NCBI GenBank assembly: GCA_035551935.1
Contig: DASZMJ010000470.1
Span: forward strand, 1 to 17,636
Length of the DNA stretch: 17,636 bases
Direction of reading: 5' to 3'
DNA from: DASZMJ01 sp035551935
Lineage (GTDB): Bacteria > Planctomycetota > Planctomycetia > Isosphaerales > Isosphaeraceae
Made by a program: the position numbers and the translations under genes. The notes below the pieces were generated by a model. It had not been told where the DNA came from, did not search any database, and saw nothing but the letters and a program-made list of their open reading frames with translations. Below are positions 6,641-13,848 of this stretch, piece after piece (position 1 is the stretch's first letter; the number at the start of each line of letters is the position of its first letter).

Positions 6641-6774
6641 AACCGGTCGCGGGCGGATCGTGCCGGCGAGCAACACGGGGATGTCCTAGGATTGTCACGG
6701 GCCGTCGACACTCACCTTTGGGGGTGGCGCGACGGCACGGACTCCCACACCACCCCGACGGCGGCGACGGCGCG

Positions 6775-7686
6775 ATGGCGAGCGACTGGACCGAATCGGC
6801 CCGCGCGGCCTTATTGGAGCTGCGCGGCGGCGGCGATTCCTGGGGCTACCAACCCGGCCTCCGGCCCGACGTCGAGCCGACGGCGCTGGCCGCCCTGGCC
6901 CTCCTGGCCGACGACCCCGGCCGCCATGCCCCCGCCGCCCGAGCCGCGGCCGACTGGCTCGCGGGCCGCCAGCGGCCCGACGGCGCCCTGGGCGCCGGCA
7001 AGGAAGGGGACGAGCCGGGCTGGTCGACCTCGTACGCGATGGTCCTCTGGGCCGCCTTGGGAAGCCACGGCGCGCACCTGGGACGGGCGGCGCGCTGGCT
7101 GCTCGGCCGCCGCGGAGACGTCCTGCCGCGCGACGCCGTCGGCGTCATCGGCCACGACACGACGATCCCCGGCTGGCCCTGGGTCGAGGGGACCCACTCG
7201 TGGCTCGAGCCGACCGCCTGGGCCGTCCTGGCCCTCGGCGGCGCCGGCCTGCTGGCCCACCCCCGGACGCGCGACGGGGTCCGCCTGATCCGCGACCGCG
7301 CCCTGCCCGCCGGCGGCTGGAACTACGGCAACAACCGCGCCTTCGGCCACGTGCTTCGGCCCCAGCCCGCGACCACCGGCCTGGCCCTGCTGGCCCTGGC
7401 TCGCGCCGGCGACCGCTCGGCCGTCGTCGCGCGGGGGAGGCGGTATCTCCTCGGCGCGCTACCCGGCACGCGCTCGGCGCAGGCGATCGGCTGGGGGGTG
7501 CTGGCCCTCCGCGCCTCGGGCCGGGCGCCCGAGGGCGCGGCGACCTGGCTGGCCGCGGCCGCCGCCGCCGCGCTGCGACGGCCCGAGTCGGCCGTCCGGC
7601 TCGCCTGCGTGCTGCTCGCGGCCGGGTCGCGGGCGCCGGGCCTCTTCGGCATCGCCACGACGGGGGACGACCATGGAGACGCGTGA
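6775..7686 (+). CDS. Prenyltransferase/squalene-oxidase repeat protein of unknown function
   Basis: A 303-residue protein built of QW-like alpha/alpha repeats of the terpenoid cyclase/prenyltransferase toroid type. Examples are SWGYQPGLRPDVEPTALAAL (22-41), STSYAMVLWAALG (84-96), GWPWVEGTHSWLEPTAWAVL (133-152), GGWNYGNN near 180-187 followed by TTGLALLALARAG, and QAIGWGVLALRASG near 236-249. The DxDD acid of squalene-hopene cyclases is absent, so cyclase activity is not supported. I chose the ATG at 6775; the frame is open back to 6718 but the extra residues do not resemble the family. No signal peptide is seen. The 3' end overlaps the DUF362 gene by 14 bases, which implies co-translation and a linked function. 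The substrate is unknown. Confidence 0.88.
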   Translation: MASDWTESARAALLELRGGGDSWGYQPGLRPDVEPTALAALALLADDPGRHAPAARAAADWLAGRQRPDGALGAGKEGDEPGWSTSYAMVLWAALGSHGAHLGRAARWLLGRRGDVLPRDAVGVIGHDTTIPGWPWVEGTHSWLEPTAWAVLALGGAGLLAHPRTRDGVRLIRDRALPAGGWNYGNNRAFGHVLRPQPATTGLALLALARAGDRSAVVARGRRYLLGALPGTRSAQAIGWGVLALRASGRAPEGAATWLAAAAAAALRRPESAVRLACVLLAAGSRAPGLFGIATTGDDHGDA

Positions 7687-8689
7687 CCCGACCGCGACCG
7701 CGACCGCCCGCCACGGCCGCCGCCGCTTCCTGGCCGGCGCCGGGATCGCCCTGGCCGGCGGCCTCGGCGCCAAGCTCGTGCGCGATCACGACGAGGCCGG
7801 CCGCCGCGCCGACGTCATCATCGCCCGCGCCGACTCCTACGAGCGCGACCTGGCGACGATCCTCGCCGATGGCCTGGCCGAGCTGGGCCTCCAACCGTCC
7901 TGGGCGCGCGGCCAGACGATCCTGCTGAAGCCGAACCTCGTCGAGCCCAGCGCCGACGCCCCGCACGTCACGACCCACCCGGCCGTCGTCCGCGCCGCCG
8001 CCGAGGTCTTCCGCGACTGGGGGGCGATGGAGGTCCTCGTCGCCGACGGGCCCGGCCACTGCCGAGACACCGACCTCGTCCTCGAGCGCTCCGCCCTCGG
8101 CCCGGTGCTCGACGACGCCCGGCTCCGGTTCATCGACCTGAATTACGACGACACCTATCCCGCGTCCAATCCCCTCGGCCTCACCGGCCTGCGGCAACTC
8201 CACCTGCCCGAGACGCTCCGGCGGGTCGACCGGATCGTCTCGCTGCCGAAGCTGAAGACGCACCACTGGGCCGGGGTCACGCTGTCGATGAAGAACCTCT
8301 TCGGCATGATGCCCGGCCGCGTCTACGGCTGGCCCAAGAACGTCTTCCACCACCGCGGCATCGCGCGGTCGATCCTCGACATCGTCGCGGCCGTCGCCCC
8401 CGACCTGGCGATCGTCGACGGCATCATCGGCATGGAGGGGGACGGCCCGATCATGGGCACCCCGCGCGCCGCGGGCGTCCTCGTGCTGGGCACCAACCCG
8501 CCGGCCGTCGACGCGACGGCCACCCGCCTGATGGGCTTCGACCCCCGTCGCGTCGAGTACCTCGCGATGGCCTCCGGCCGCCTCGGCCCGATCGCCGAGC
8601 GGCACATCACCCAGCGCGGCGAGTCGATCGCCGCGCTCGCCCAACCGTTCGCCCTGCTCGACCACCCCGCCTTCCCCAAGATCCGCTGA
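7673..8689 (+). CDS. DUF362 family protein with a twin-arginine-like signal
   Basis: A 338-residue member of the DUF362 family. The N terminus has a Tat-like motif RRRFLAG (16-22) followed by a hydrophobic Gly/Ala stretch to about 34, suggesting export of a folded protein. Family motifs include ILLKPNLVEP (83-92), VLVADGPGHCRDTD (121-134), LPKLKTHHWAGVTLSMKNLF (191-210), AIVDGIIGMEGDGPIMGTPR (246-265) and NPPAVDATATRLMGFDP (275-291). The ferredoxin-like 4Fe-4S cysteine clusters found in some relatives are absent. The start overlaps the upstream repeat-protein gene by 14 nt with GGGGGA just before it, so the two are translationally coupled. The biochemical role of DUF362 is not established; a redox or cofactor-binding role would be a guess. 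Confidence 0.92.
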   Translation: METRDPTATATARHGRRRFLAGAGIALAGGLGAKLVRDHDEAGRRADVIIARADSYERDLATILADGLAELGLQPSWARGQTILLKPNLVEPSADAPHVTTHPAVVRAAAEVFRDWGAMEVLVADGPGHCRDTDLVLERSALGPVLDDARLRFIDLNYDDTYPASNPLGLTGLRQLHLPETLRRVDRIVSLPKLKTHHWAGVTLSMKNLFGMMPGRVYGWPKNVFHHRGIARSILDIVAAVAPDLAIVDGIIGMEGDGPIMGTPRAAGVLVLGTNPPAVDATATRLMGFDPRRVEYLAMASGRLGPIAERHITQRGESIAALAQPFALLDHPAFPKIR

Positions 8690-8717
8690 GGGGGCCGATC
8701 GCTCCGTGTCCCTCCCC

Positions 8718-8783
8718 GTAGGGTCCGCTCTTGCGGACCTCTTCATGCCAATAAATGAAGAGGTCCGCAAGAGCGGACCCTAC
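8718..8783. repeat. REP-like palindromic element, copy 2 (between convergent genes)
   Basis: Perfect 29-bp inverted arms (8718-8746 and 8755-8783) surround an 8-nt loop. Each arm contains its own GGTCCGC-TCTT/AAGA-GCGGACC mini-hairpin. The element lies in the 110-bp gap between two convergent genes, so it could end transcription from both sides, although there is no T-run. The arm core is shared with the copies at 5158-5231 and 16966-17036. Confidence 0.88.
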
Positions 8784-8799
8784 AAAGAGACTCTCCGGG

Positions 8800-9639
8800 T
8801 CAGTCCTCGGCCTCCGCCGTCGCCCGCGCCAGCAGGTCGGCGACGCCGAGGTCCGCGGCCCAGCGGTCGAGGTACGCGCGATCGAGCCGATCTCCTTGCG
8901 TCCTCAAGACCCCGAGCACGTCGCCCCACTGCCGGTCCGAGACCTCGCCGCCGAGCCGGTACCATTCGAGCTTCAGCAGGATGATGTCTTCGGGGGAGAC
9001 CACGTCGAGCGGAGGTTCGGCCGGGTCGAGGACGTGCATGGGCATGCGCCGACTCATGAGCGATTGCTCGAAAAGTCGATCCTTTCGGATGTAGACATCG
9101 ACCTTGAATCCGGCGACCGTGTTGATGATGTTGAAGGTGCCGCGTCGCCGGATCGACTCTTCGACGGCGGCCCGGCTCACGTAATAATCCGGGCCGAACT
9201 GCGCCACGAATCGATCGATCAGGCCGGGGAAGGGCTCGGCCGTGAGGTCGGCATCCAGCGTGTAACGGGGGTCGCCGTGGATGGAGCTGGCGAGCGAGCC
9301 GCCGAGAGCATAATGGATCCCGAGGGCGCGGAAGGCCGTGGCGACGTCGCGGAGGGTATCCAGGGTCTCGGGCGTCGGGTCCAAGGGCGGGTCCTCCGGC
9401 GCGACGAGTTCGGAGAATGGTCCGAGGGTCCGCGCGGCCCAGGAACGCCGGAGGTCGCGCGGCGTCGCCGCCGGGTCGCGACGTCGGGCGCCCGCGTCGT
9501 GCAGGCGCCGGGCCAGTCGCTGGGCCCCGCCCAGGAGTTGCCACTTCCGCGCCGGCGACATCGCCCGGAAGGCCGCGGTGATGACGCGTCGGGCCTCGGG
9601 CGAGGTGTCGGTCAGGGGACGCGGCGGGTCGGGTCGCAT
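8800..9639 (-). CDS. Nucleotidyltransferase-fold protein (AbiEii/MNT-like) with an N-terminal helical domain
   Basis: 279 residues. Residues 12-75 form a helical segment (SPEARRVITAAFRAMSPARK, then RLARRLHDAGARRRDP) of a type I associate with uncharacterised planctomycete proteins. Residues 95-235 look like a polymerase-beta-type nucleotidyltransferase: the GGS motif in YALGGSLASSIHGDPR (110-125), the metal-binding pair DAD (129-131), and a third acidic residue in KVDVYIRK (179-186), followed by SPEDIILLKLEWYRLGGE. All catalytic acids are present. The ATG at 9639 was preferred; the longer frame to 9744 adds a non-conserved proline-rich stretch. No partner antitoxin (AbiEi) or HEPN gene is adjacent, so a toxin-antitoxin role is not supported here. 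The target of nucleotidylation is unknown. Confidence 0.88.
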   Translation of the reverse strand: MRPDPPRPLTDTSPEARRVITAAFRAMSPARKWQLLGGAQRLARRLHDAGARRRDPAATPRDLRRSWAARTLGPFSELVAPEDPPLDPTPETLDTLRDVATAFRALGIHYALGGSLASSIHGDPRYTLDADLTAEPFPGLIDRFVAQFGPDYYVSRAAVEESIRRRGTFNIINTVAGFKVDVYIRKDRLFEQSLMSRRMPMHVLDPAEPPLDVVSPEDIILLKLEWYRLGGEVSDRQWGDVLGVLRTQGDRLDRAYLDRWAADLGVADLLARATAEAED

Positions 9640-9773
9640 GTGGCGAGGATACCACGGGTTGGGGACCCGTCCAAGGAAACCCGGCGCGGGGGTTTGCAAT
9701 CCGAGGTCGGGCCGGCTTGAATGGTCCGGCAGTGACTGTTCCATGAAGGCAATCCTGGGTCGAGGTCGATCCG

Positions 9774-10766
9774 ATGTCCTATTCCATCAGGGCCGAGTCC
9801 AGGGGAGGGGGGACCGTCTACCTCCTCGGTGACACCGCCACGGGAGCCTCGGCGTCGATCCTGCCGTCGTACGGGTTCAATCTCTTCGATCTGAGGCTCC
9901 CGCTGGCCGGCCAACCCCGGCGCGTGGTCGTCGCGGGCGACGGCTGGGAAGACGCCCCGGACCGGCCGGCACGCAACGGCGTGCCGATCCTCTTCCCCTA
10001 CCCCGGCCGCATCCGCGACGCGTGCTACACCTTCGGCGGCAAGGAGTTCCGGCTCCCCGCGACCAAGCCCCCGCACGCCATCCACGGCTTCGCCCACGAG
10101 GCGAGCTGGGAAGTCGTCGCGCACGAGGTTGGCGCGGCCGGCGCGACGATCACCGGCCGGCTCCAGCTCTCGAAGCAAGTTCCCGCCATGGCGCCGCTCT
10201 GGCCGACGGACGCGGTCCTGGAAGTGACGTACACCCTCGCCGGCCGGCGGCTGCGCATGGACATCGCCGTGAGCAACCCGACCGACGCCCCCTTGCCGTT
10301 CGGCTTCGGCATCCACCCGTACTTCCGCCTGCCGTTCGAGCCCGGCGGCGACCCGCGGCGGACCCTGATCGTGGCGCCGGCCTCGGAGTGCTGGGTCTTG
10401 AGCGAATCGCTGCCCACCGGCGAGCGCCGGCCCGTCGGCGAGCGGCACGACTTCCGCCGGGGCCGGCCGATGAGCGACGTGCAAGTCGACGACGTCCTGA
10501 CCGGCCTGGAATTCGCGGGGGATGGGTGCACCTGTCGCCTGATCGACGAGGCCCTCGGCGCCGAGTTCCGGCTCGAGTTCGACCGCGCCTTCCGCGAGCT
10601 GGTCGTCTTCACGCCGCCGGGGCCCGGCGGGGTCATCGCCGTCGAGCCGTACACGCAGGTGCCCGACGCCATCCACCTCCAGGCCCAGGGCATCGACGCC
10701 GGCCTGCGCGTGCTCGCGCCGGGGCAGCGGGCCGACCTGGCGATCGCGATGGAGTCCTCGGGGTGA
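9774..10766 (+). CDS. Aldose 1-epimerase family protein
   Basis: 330 residues of the galactose-mutarotase-like beta-sandwich fold, which interconverts the alpha and beta anomers of sugars or binds related carbohydrates. Visible hallmarks are NGVPILFPYPGRI (68-80) with Arg79, the first histidine in HAIHGFAHEASWEV (His104), the catalytic-type His181 in PFGFGIHPYFRLP, and the general-base Glu291 in VIAVEPYTQVPDAIHL. The length is normal for the family and no signal peptide is seen, so it is probably cytoplasmic. The ATG at 9774 is preceded by GAGGT at 9762-9766. The gene is divergent from the nucleotidyltransferase gene across 134 bp. Neighbours give no clue to the substrate: galactose, glucose or a hexose-6-phosphate are all possible. 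Confidence 0.94.
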   Translation: MSYSIRAESRGGGTVYLLGDTATGASASILPSYGFNLFDLRLPLAGQPRRVVVAGDGWEDAPDRPARNGVPILFPYPGRIRDACYTFGGKEFRLPATKPPHAIHGFAHEASWEVVAHEVGAAGATITGRLQLSKQVPAMAPLWPTDAVLEVTYTLAGRRLRMDIAVSNPTDAPLPFGFGIHPYFRLPFEPGGDPRRTLIVAPASECWVLSESLPTGERRPVGERHDFRRGRPMSDVQVDDVLTGLEFAGDGCTCRLIDEALGAEFRLEFDRAFRELVVFTPPGPGGVIAVEPYTQVPDAIHLQAQGIDAGLRVLAPGQRADLAIAMESSG

Positions 10767-10893
10767 GGCGCCCCGCGCCACGATCGCGACGGATGGGCAT
10801 GGCCCGCGCAGCGTCGCGGACGTTAAGATACGGGGACGACCACCGAATCCCCCGCCGATCCAACCCGACTCCGCCCGCCGAGGACCGCGACGT

Positions 10894-11400
10894 ATGGCCA
10901 CGCCCGCCGAAGGCGATGCCGGTCAATTGCATACCCTGAACCTGGACATTCTCCGCCGGGCGATCGACATCTACATGCGACGCGCCTACCCCGACGGCCC
11001 GCCCCCGGAGGTCGTCCGCCGCCGGCTCGACTGGCCGGCCGACGCCGACGCCGCCCGGCTCCTCTCGGGCCCCCCGTTCGAGCGGGTCCGACGCCCCGAG
11101 GGGGCCGAGCCGATGATCTTCGCGCTGCGGCTCGGCAACGCCCGCTATCCCCACATGAAGCTCCAGGTCCAGCCCTGGCCCAACGCCGCCGGCTTCCTGC
11201 TCTCGGTCAACACCCACGACCAGGTGCTGGCGCTCGACCCCAACGCCGCCGACTCCGAGGCCTTCCGCGCCCTCCAGGCCGAGAACCAGCGGATCAAGGA
11301 GGCGATCGAGTCGGCCTGGGACCAGGACGGCCTGCCGACCTTCCTCCGCTACCTCCGGGACTACATCCAGAGCCACCCCGGCGCCCCCGAGACCGCCTGA
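10894..11400 (+). CDS. Conserved-looking hypothetical protein (168 aa)
   Basis: I cannot assign a family. The protein is soluble-looking and has no signal peptide. The N-terminal part is helical (LNLDILRRAIDIYMRRAYPD, residues 16-35). A central beta-rich segment reads IFALRLGNARYPHMKLQVQP (75-94) and continues as GFLLSVNTHDQVLALDP, which looks like a well-conserved core. The C-terminal part is helical and charged (ALQAENQRIKEAIESAWDQD, 126-145). Codon use matches the neighbours, which supports a real gene. It starts 127 nt after the epimerase gene and ends 25 nt before the next membrane-protein gene, so those two are probably co-transcribed. The SD before the ATG is weak. Confidence 0.85.
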   Translation: MATPAEGDAGQLHTLNLDILRRAIDIYMRRAYPDGPPPEVVRRRLDWPADADAARLLSGPPFERVRRPEGAEPMIFALRLGNARYPHMKLQVQPWPNAAGFLLSVNTHDQVLALDPNAADSEAFRALQAENQRIKEAIESAWDQDGLPTFLRYLRDYIQSHPGAPETA

Positions 11401-11425
11401 TCCCGGCGAGGTGAGGTGGTCGGCC

Positions 11426-12109
11426 ATGACGACCGGGTCGAAGCCGGCGGGCATCGGGGTCGGGGCCCTGCTCTGGGGGGTCGCGTTCGCGGCCCTGGCG
11501 ACGGCCGCGCTGATGTCGCCGGCCGACGCCGCGGGGATCGAGGGCCTGGCGCTCGGCGGCCACGCCCTCTGGGCGACCGCGCTGGCGATCGACCTGGGAA
11601 CCGGCGGCCGGCCGCGACGGCGGGCGGGGACGGCCCTGACGGTGGCCGTGCTCGGCGGCGCCGGGCTGGCCGAGGCCGCGGCGACGGGTGCGGCCCTGGC
11701 CGATCGCGCCGCGGGCCAGGCGCTCTGGTTCGGCCTCGCGGCCAGCTTCGCCGCCGCCGGCGTCGTCACGAGCCTGCGCCGGGCCCCCAGCGACGGCGTG
11801 CTCGGCGGCCAGGTCTTCTTCCACCTGCTGATGCTCATCCCGGCCCTGGCGAACCTGGCGCAGCTCCTCCTGGTCGCTGTTGCCGGGCCGCACGCCGCGG
11901 GGGGCCTGGGGACGGCGGCGCCGCTGGTCCGGGTCGTCCTGATCTGTTCCGCCGTGGCCCTCCCTTTGCTGTTCACCAGCCTCGTGGCCGCGCTCGCCCA
12001 CGACCTCCATCGCCCCCCCGCCGAGCGCGGCTGGCCCTGGCTGGTGCTGCTCGCGCACGAGGCCGCCTTCGTCGCCCTCGCCGCCCGCTGGGCCGGCGAC
12101 GGCCTCTGA
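11426..12109 (+). CDS. Small polytopic membrane protein of unknown function
   Basis: 227 residues, Ala/Gly/Leu-rich, with about seven likely membrane segments: 10-30, 40-57, 68-90, 97-115, 128-152, 166-190 and 203-221. The only long loops are short basic ones (GGRPRRRAG near 60-68; HDLHRPPAERGW near 192-203). I recognise no catalytic motif or family. A GTG in frame at 11411 would add five residues, but the ATG at 11426 has a GAGG a few bases upstream and starts just before the first helix. It follows the 168-residue hypothetical gene by 25 nt, suggesting a two-gene operon and possibly an associated function. Confidence 0.8.
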   Translation: MTTGSKPAGIGVGALLWGVAFAALATAALMSPADAAGIEGLALGGHALWATALAIDLGTGGRPRRRAGTALTVAVLGGAGLAEAAATGAALADRAAGQALWFGLAASFAAAGVVTSLRRAPSDGVLGGQVFFHLLMLIPALANLAQLLLVAVAGPHAAGGLGTAAPLVRVVLICSAVALPLLFTSLVAALAHDLHRPPAERGWPWLVLLAHEAAFVALAARWAGDGL

Positions 12110-12317
12110 TCTCGAATCCCGGGAATCGATCCCTCATCGCCCTCGACCGGCGCCGATCGGGCCAATGCCGGGCGACGGCCGACGAATCCCCTCGGGTGGC
12201 GCGAACTCGCCATCTTATGCAGTGTGCTTGACGTCCCCGACGGTCTCGCTCATGCTAACCCTATTGGAACTCGGTAGACGTCATGAGGCCGCGGAGGTCG
12301 CCCGCGCGGGGGGTCGC

Positions 12318-13745
12318 ATGACGCGGTCGGCGGAGCATTGCCCATATTGCGAGGAGCCCTTGCGCGGCGAGGCACCGCCGACGCCCTGCCCGTTCCCCGG
12401 CGGCGAGGCGTGCCCGCTGGTCGTCGAGATGGCCGGCCGCTGCGCCGGCGGCCCGCTGAACGAGACGGTCCCCGGCTCGACGATCCAGAGCCTCGCGGCC
12501 CTCGACGGCTTCCCGGCCGAGGACGACCTCGCGCACCGCCGGCTCGGCAACTACCGGCTCGGCGAGATCCTCGGCCAGGGGGAGATGGGCCGGGTCTACT
12601 TCGGCCGGCACGAGGGGCTGGGCCGGCCCTGCGCCATCAAGGTGATGAACCCCGGCCTGGTTCATCGTCAGCCCAAGCTGCTGGAGCGGTTCCGCGACGA
12701 GGCCCGCGCCGTCGCCGGCCTGGCGCACCCGCACATCGTCGCGGTGCACAACCTCGGCAGCGCCCGCGGGTATCACTACATCGAGATGGAGTACGTCCCC
12801 GGCGGCGTGAGCCTCCGGCGGACGCTGATCCGCGACGGCCCGCTCGACGCGCTCCGCGCCACCTTGCGGGCCCGCGAGGTCGCCCTGGCCCTGGGCGCCG
12901 CCCACCGCGCCGGCCTGGTCCACCGCGACGTCAAGCCGGCCAACGTCCTGTTGACCGAGGAGGGGCTCGCCAAGCTCGCCGACTTCGGCCTGGTCCGCCG
13001 GCTCGACGACCCCGAGCTCGCCGGCACGGCCGTCGCCGGCACGCCGACGTTCATGGCCCCCGAGCTCTTCGCCGGCGCCCCGGCCGACGCGCGGTCCGAC
13101 TTCTACGCCCTCGGGGTGATGCTCTACTACCTGCTGACCGCCCGCCTGCCGTTCAGCTCGGGGCGGATCGGCCACCTGATCCACCTGCACCGGCACGCGC
13201 CGCCCCCCGACGTCCGCCGACTCGCCCCCGAGGTGCCCGACGAGCTGGCGACGATCCTCGACCGCTGCCTGGCGAAGCGGCCCGAGGACCGCCCGGCCGA
13301 CGCCGACGAGCTGGCCGAATGGCTCCGGATCGCCCTGGCCGCCGTCCGCGACCCCGAGGCCGTCGTCCGCGAGGCTCTCGACGGCCTCGACGTCGTCGAG
13401 GCCCGCCCCGACGGCCGCGCCTTCCGCGTCCTCCTGCCCAACGGCGACGCCCCGCCGCGCGAAGTCCGCGTCGAGATCGCCGGCGGCCGCGCCGGCGAGC
13501 GCACCCTGTCGGTCTCGACCACCTGCGGCCCCGCCGCCCCCGACTCCTTCGAGTCGGCCCTGCGACTCAACGCCGAATTGCCCCGCGGCGGCCTCTCCGT
13601 CCGCGAGGTCGACGGCCGCCCCATGTTCATCATGGCCATCGCCTACCCCGCCGGCCTCGCCTCCGCCGCCGAGGTCCGCGCCGCCATCCGCGAGATCGCC
13701 AGCCGCAGCCACTGGGTCCAGCGCCGGCTCGCCGGGGCGCGGTAG
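12318..13745 (+). CDS. Soluble Hanks-type serine/threonine protein kinase with a C-terminal YbjN-like domain
   Basis: 475 residues from the chosen ATG. The short N-terminal part is Cys-rich (HCPYCEEPL at 7-15, then Cys24 and Cys32), a possible zinc-binding knuckle. The kinase domain spans about 78-335: glycine loop GQGEMGRVYF (86-95), Lys108 in CAIKVM, alphaC Glu128, catalytic loop HRDVKPANVLL (202-212), DFG (222-224) and APE (247-249), so it should be active. There is no transmembrane helix, unlike many planctomycete kinases. Residues 350-475 (VREALDGLDVVEARPDGRAF, later SFESALRLNAELPRGGLSVR and VDGRPMFIMAIAYP) resemble the YbjN/secretion-chaperone-like fold; this is inference. The frame is open to 12165, and an ATG at 12252 is an alternative. 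The gene stops 6 nt before a large palindrome. Confidence 0.92.
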   Translation: MTRSAEHCPYCEEPLRGEAPPTPCPFPGGEACPLVVEMAGRCAGGPLNETVPGSTIQSLAALDGFPAEDDLAHRRLGNYRLGEILGQGEMGRVYFGRHEGLGRPCAIKVMNPGLVHRQPKLLERFRDEARAVAGLAHPHIVAVHNLGSARGYHYIEMEYVPGGVSLRRTLIRDGPLDALRATLRAREVALALGAAHRAGLVHRDVKPANVLLTEEGLAKLADFGLVRRLDDPELAGTAVAGTPTFMAPELFAGAPADARSDFYALGVMLYYLLTARLPFSSGRIGHLIHLHRHAPPPDVRRLAPEVPDELATILDRCLAKRPEDRPADADELAEWLRIALAAVRDPEAVVREALDGLDVVEARPDGRAFRVLLPNGDAPPREVRVEIAGGRAGERTLSVSTTCGPAAPDSFESALRLNAELPRGGLSVREVDGRPMFIMAIAYPAGLASAAEVRAAIREIASRSHWVQRRLAGAR

Positions 13746-13751
13746 AATCAG

Positions 13752-13848
13752 GAAGAGATTCCACCGCAGATGACGCAGATAAGATAAAATGAAATCCCAT
13801 AATTTATTCATTTTATCTTATCTGCGTCATCTGCGGTGGAATCTCTTC
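13752..13848. repeat. Perfect long palindrome with 42-bp arms overlapping the start of the next gene
   Basis: Arms 13752-13793 and 13807-13848 are exact reverse complements around a 13-nt AT-rich loop. Each arm contains CCGCAGATGACGCAGATAAG, with internal GCAGAT repeats. It is clearly AT-richer than its surroundings. The motif type resembles the dispersed 'CCGCAGATGACGCAGAT' repeats I recall from several bacterial genomes, so it is probably a mobile or amplifying repeat. It begins 6 nt after the kinase stop, and its right arm lies within the reading frame of the 804-residue protein. As RNA it would be a very stable hairpin. Confidence 0.93.

Noticed and set aside
6775..7686. Squalene-hopene cyclase / hopanoid synthesis gene
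   Set aside because: The DxDD catalytic motif is missing, the protein is about half the usual cyclase length, and no isoprenoid genes are nearby.
8718..8783. Classical intrinsic terminator
   Set aside because: The stem is strong and well placed between convergent genes, but neither side has a T-run, and the same unit recurs in non-terminator positions, so a repeat family is the better description.
8800..9639. AbiE abortive-infection toxin-antitoxin system
   Set aside because: The nucleotidyltransferase stands alone; the neighbours are an epimerase and a DUF362 gene, with no AbiEi-like regulator.
12228..12256. Promoter for the kinase gene (TTGACG, 17 bp, CATGCT)
   Set aside because: The -35 is good, but the -10 matches only three of six positions and lacks the first T; too weak to list as a feature.
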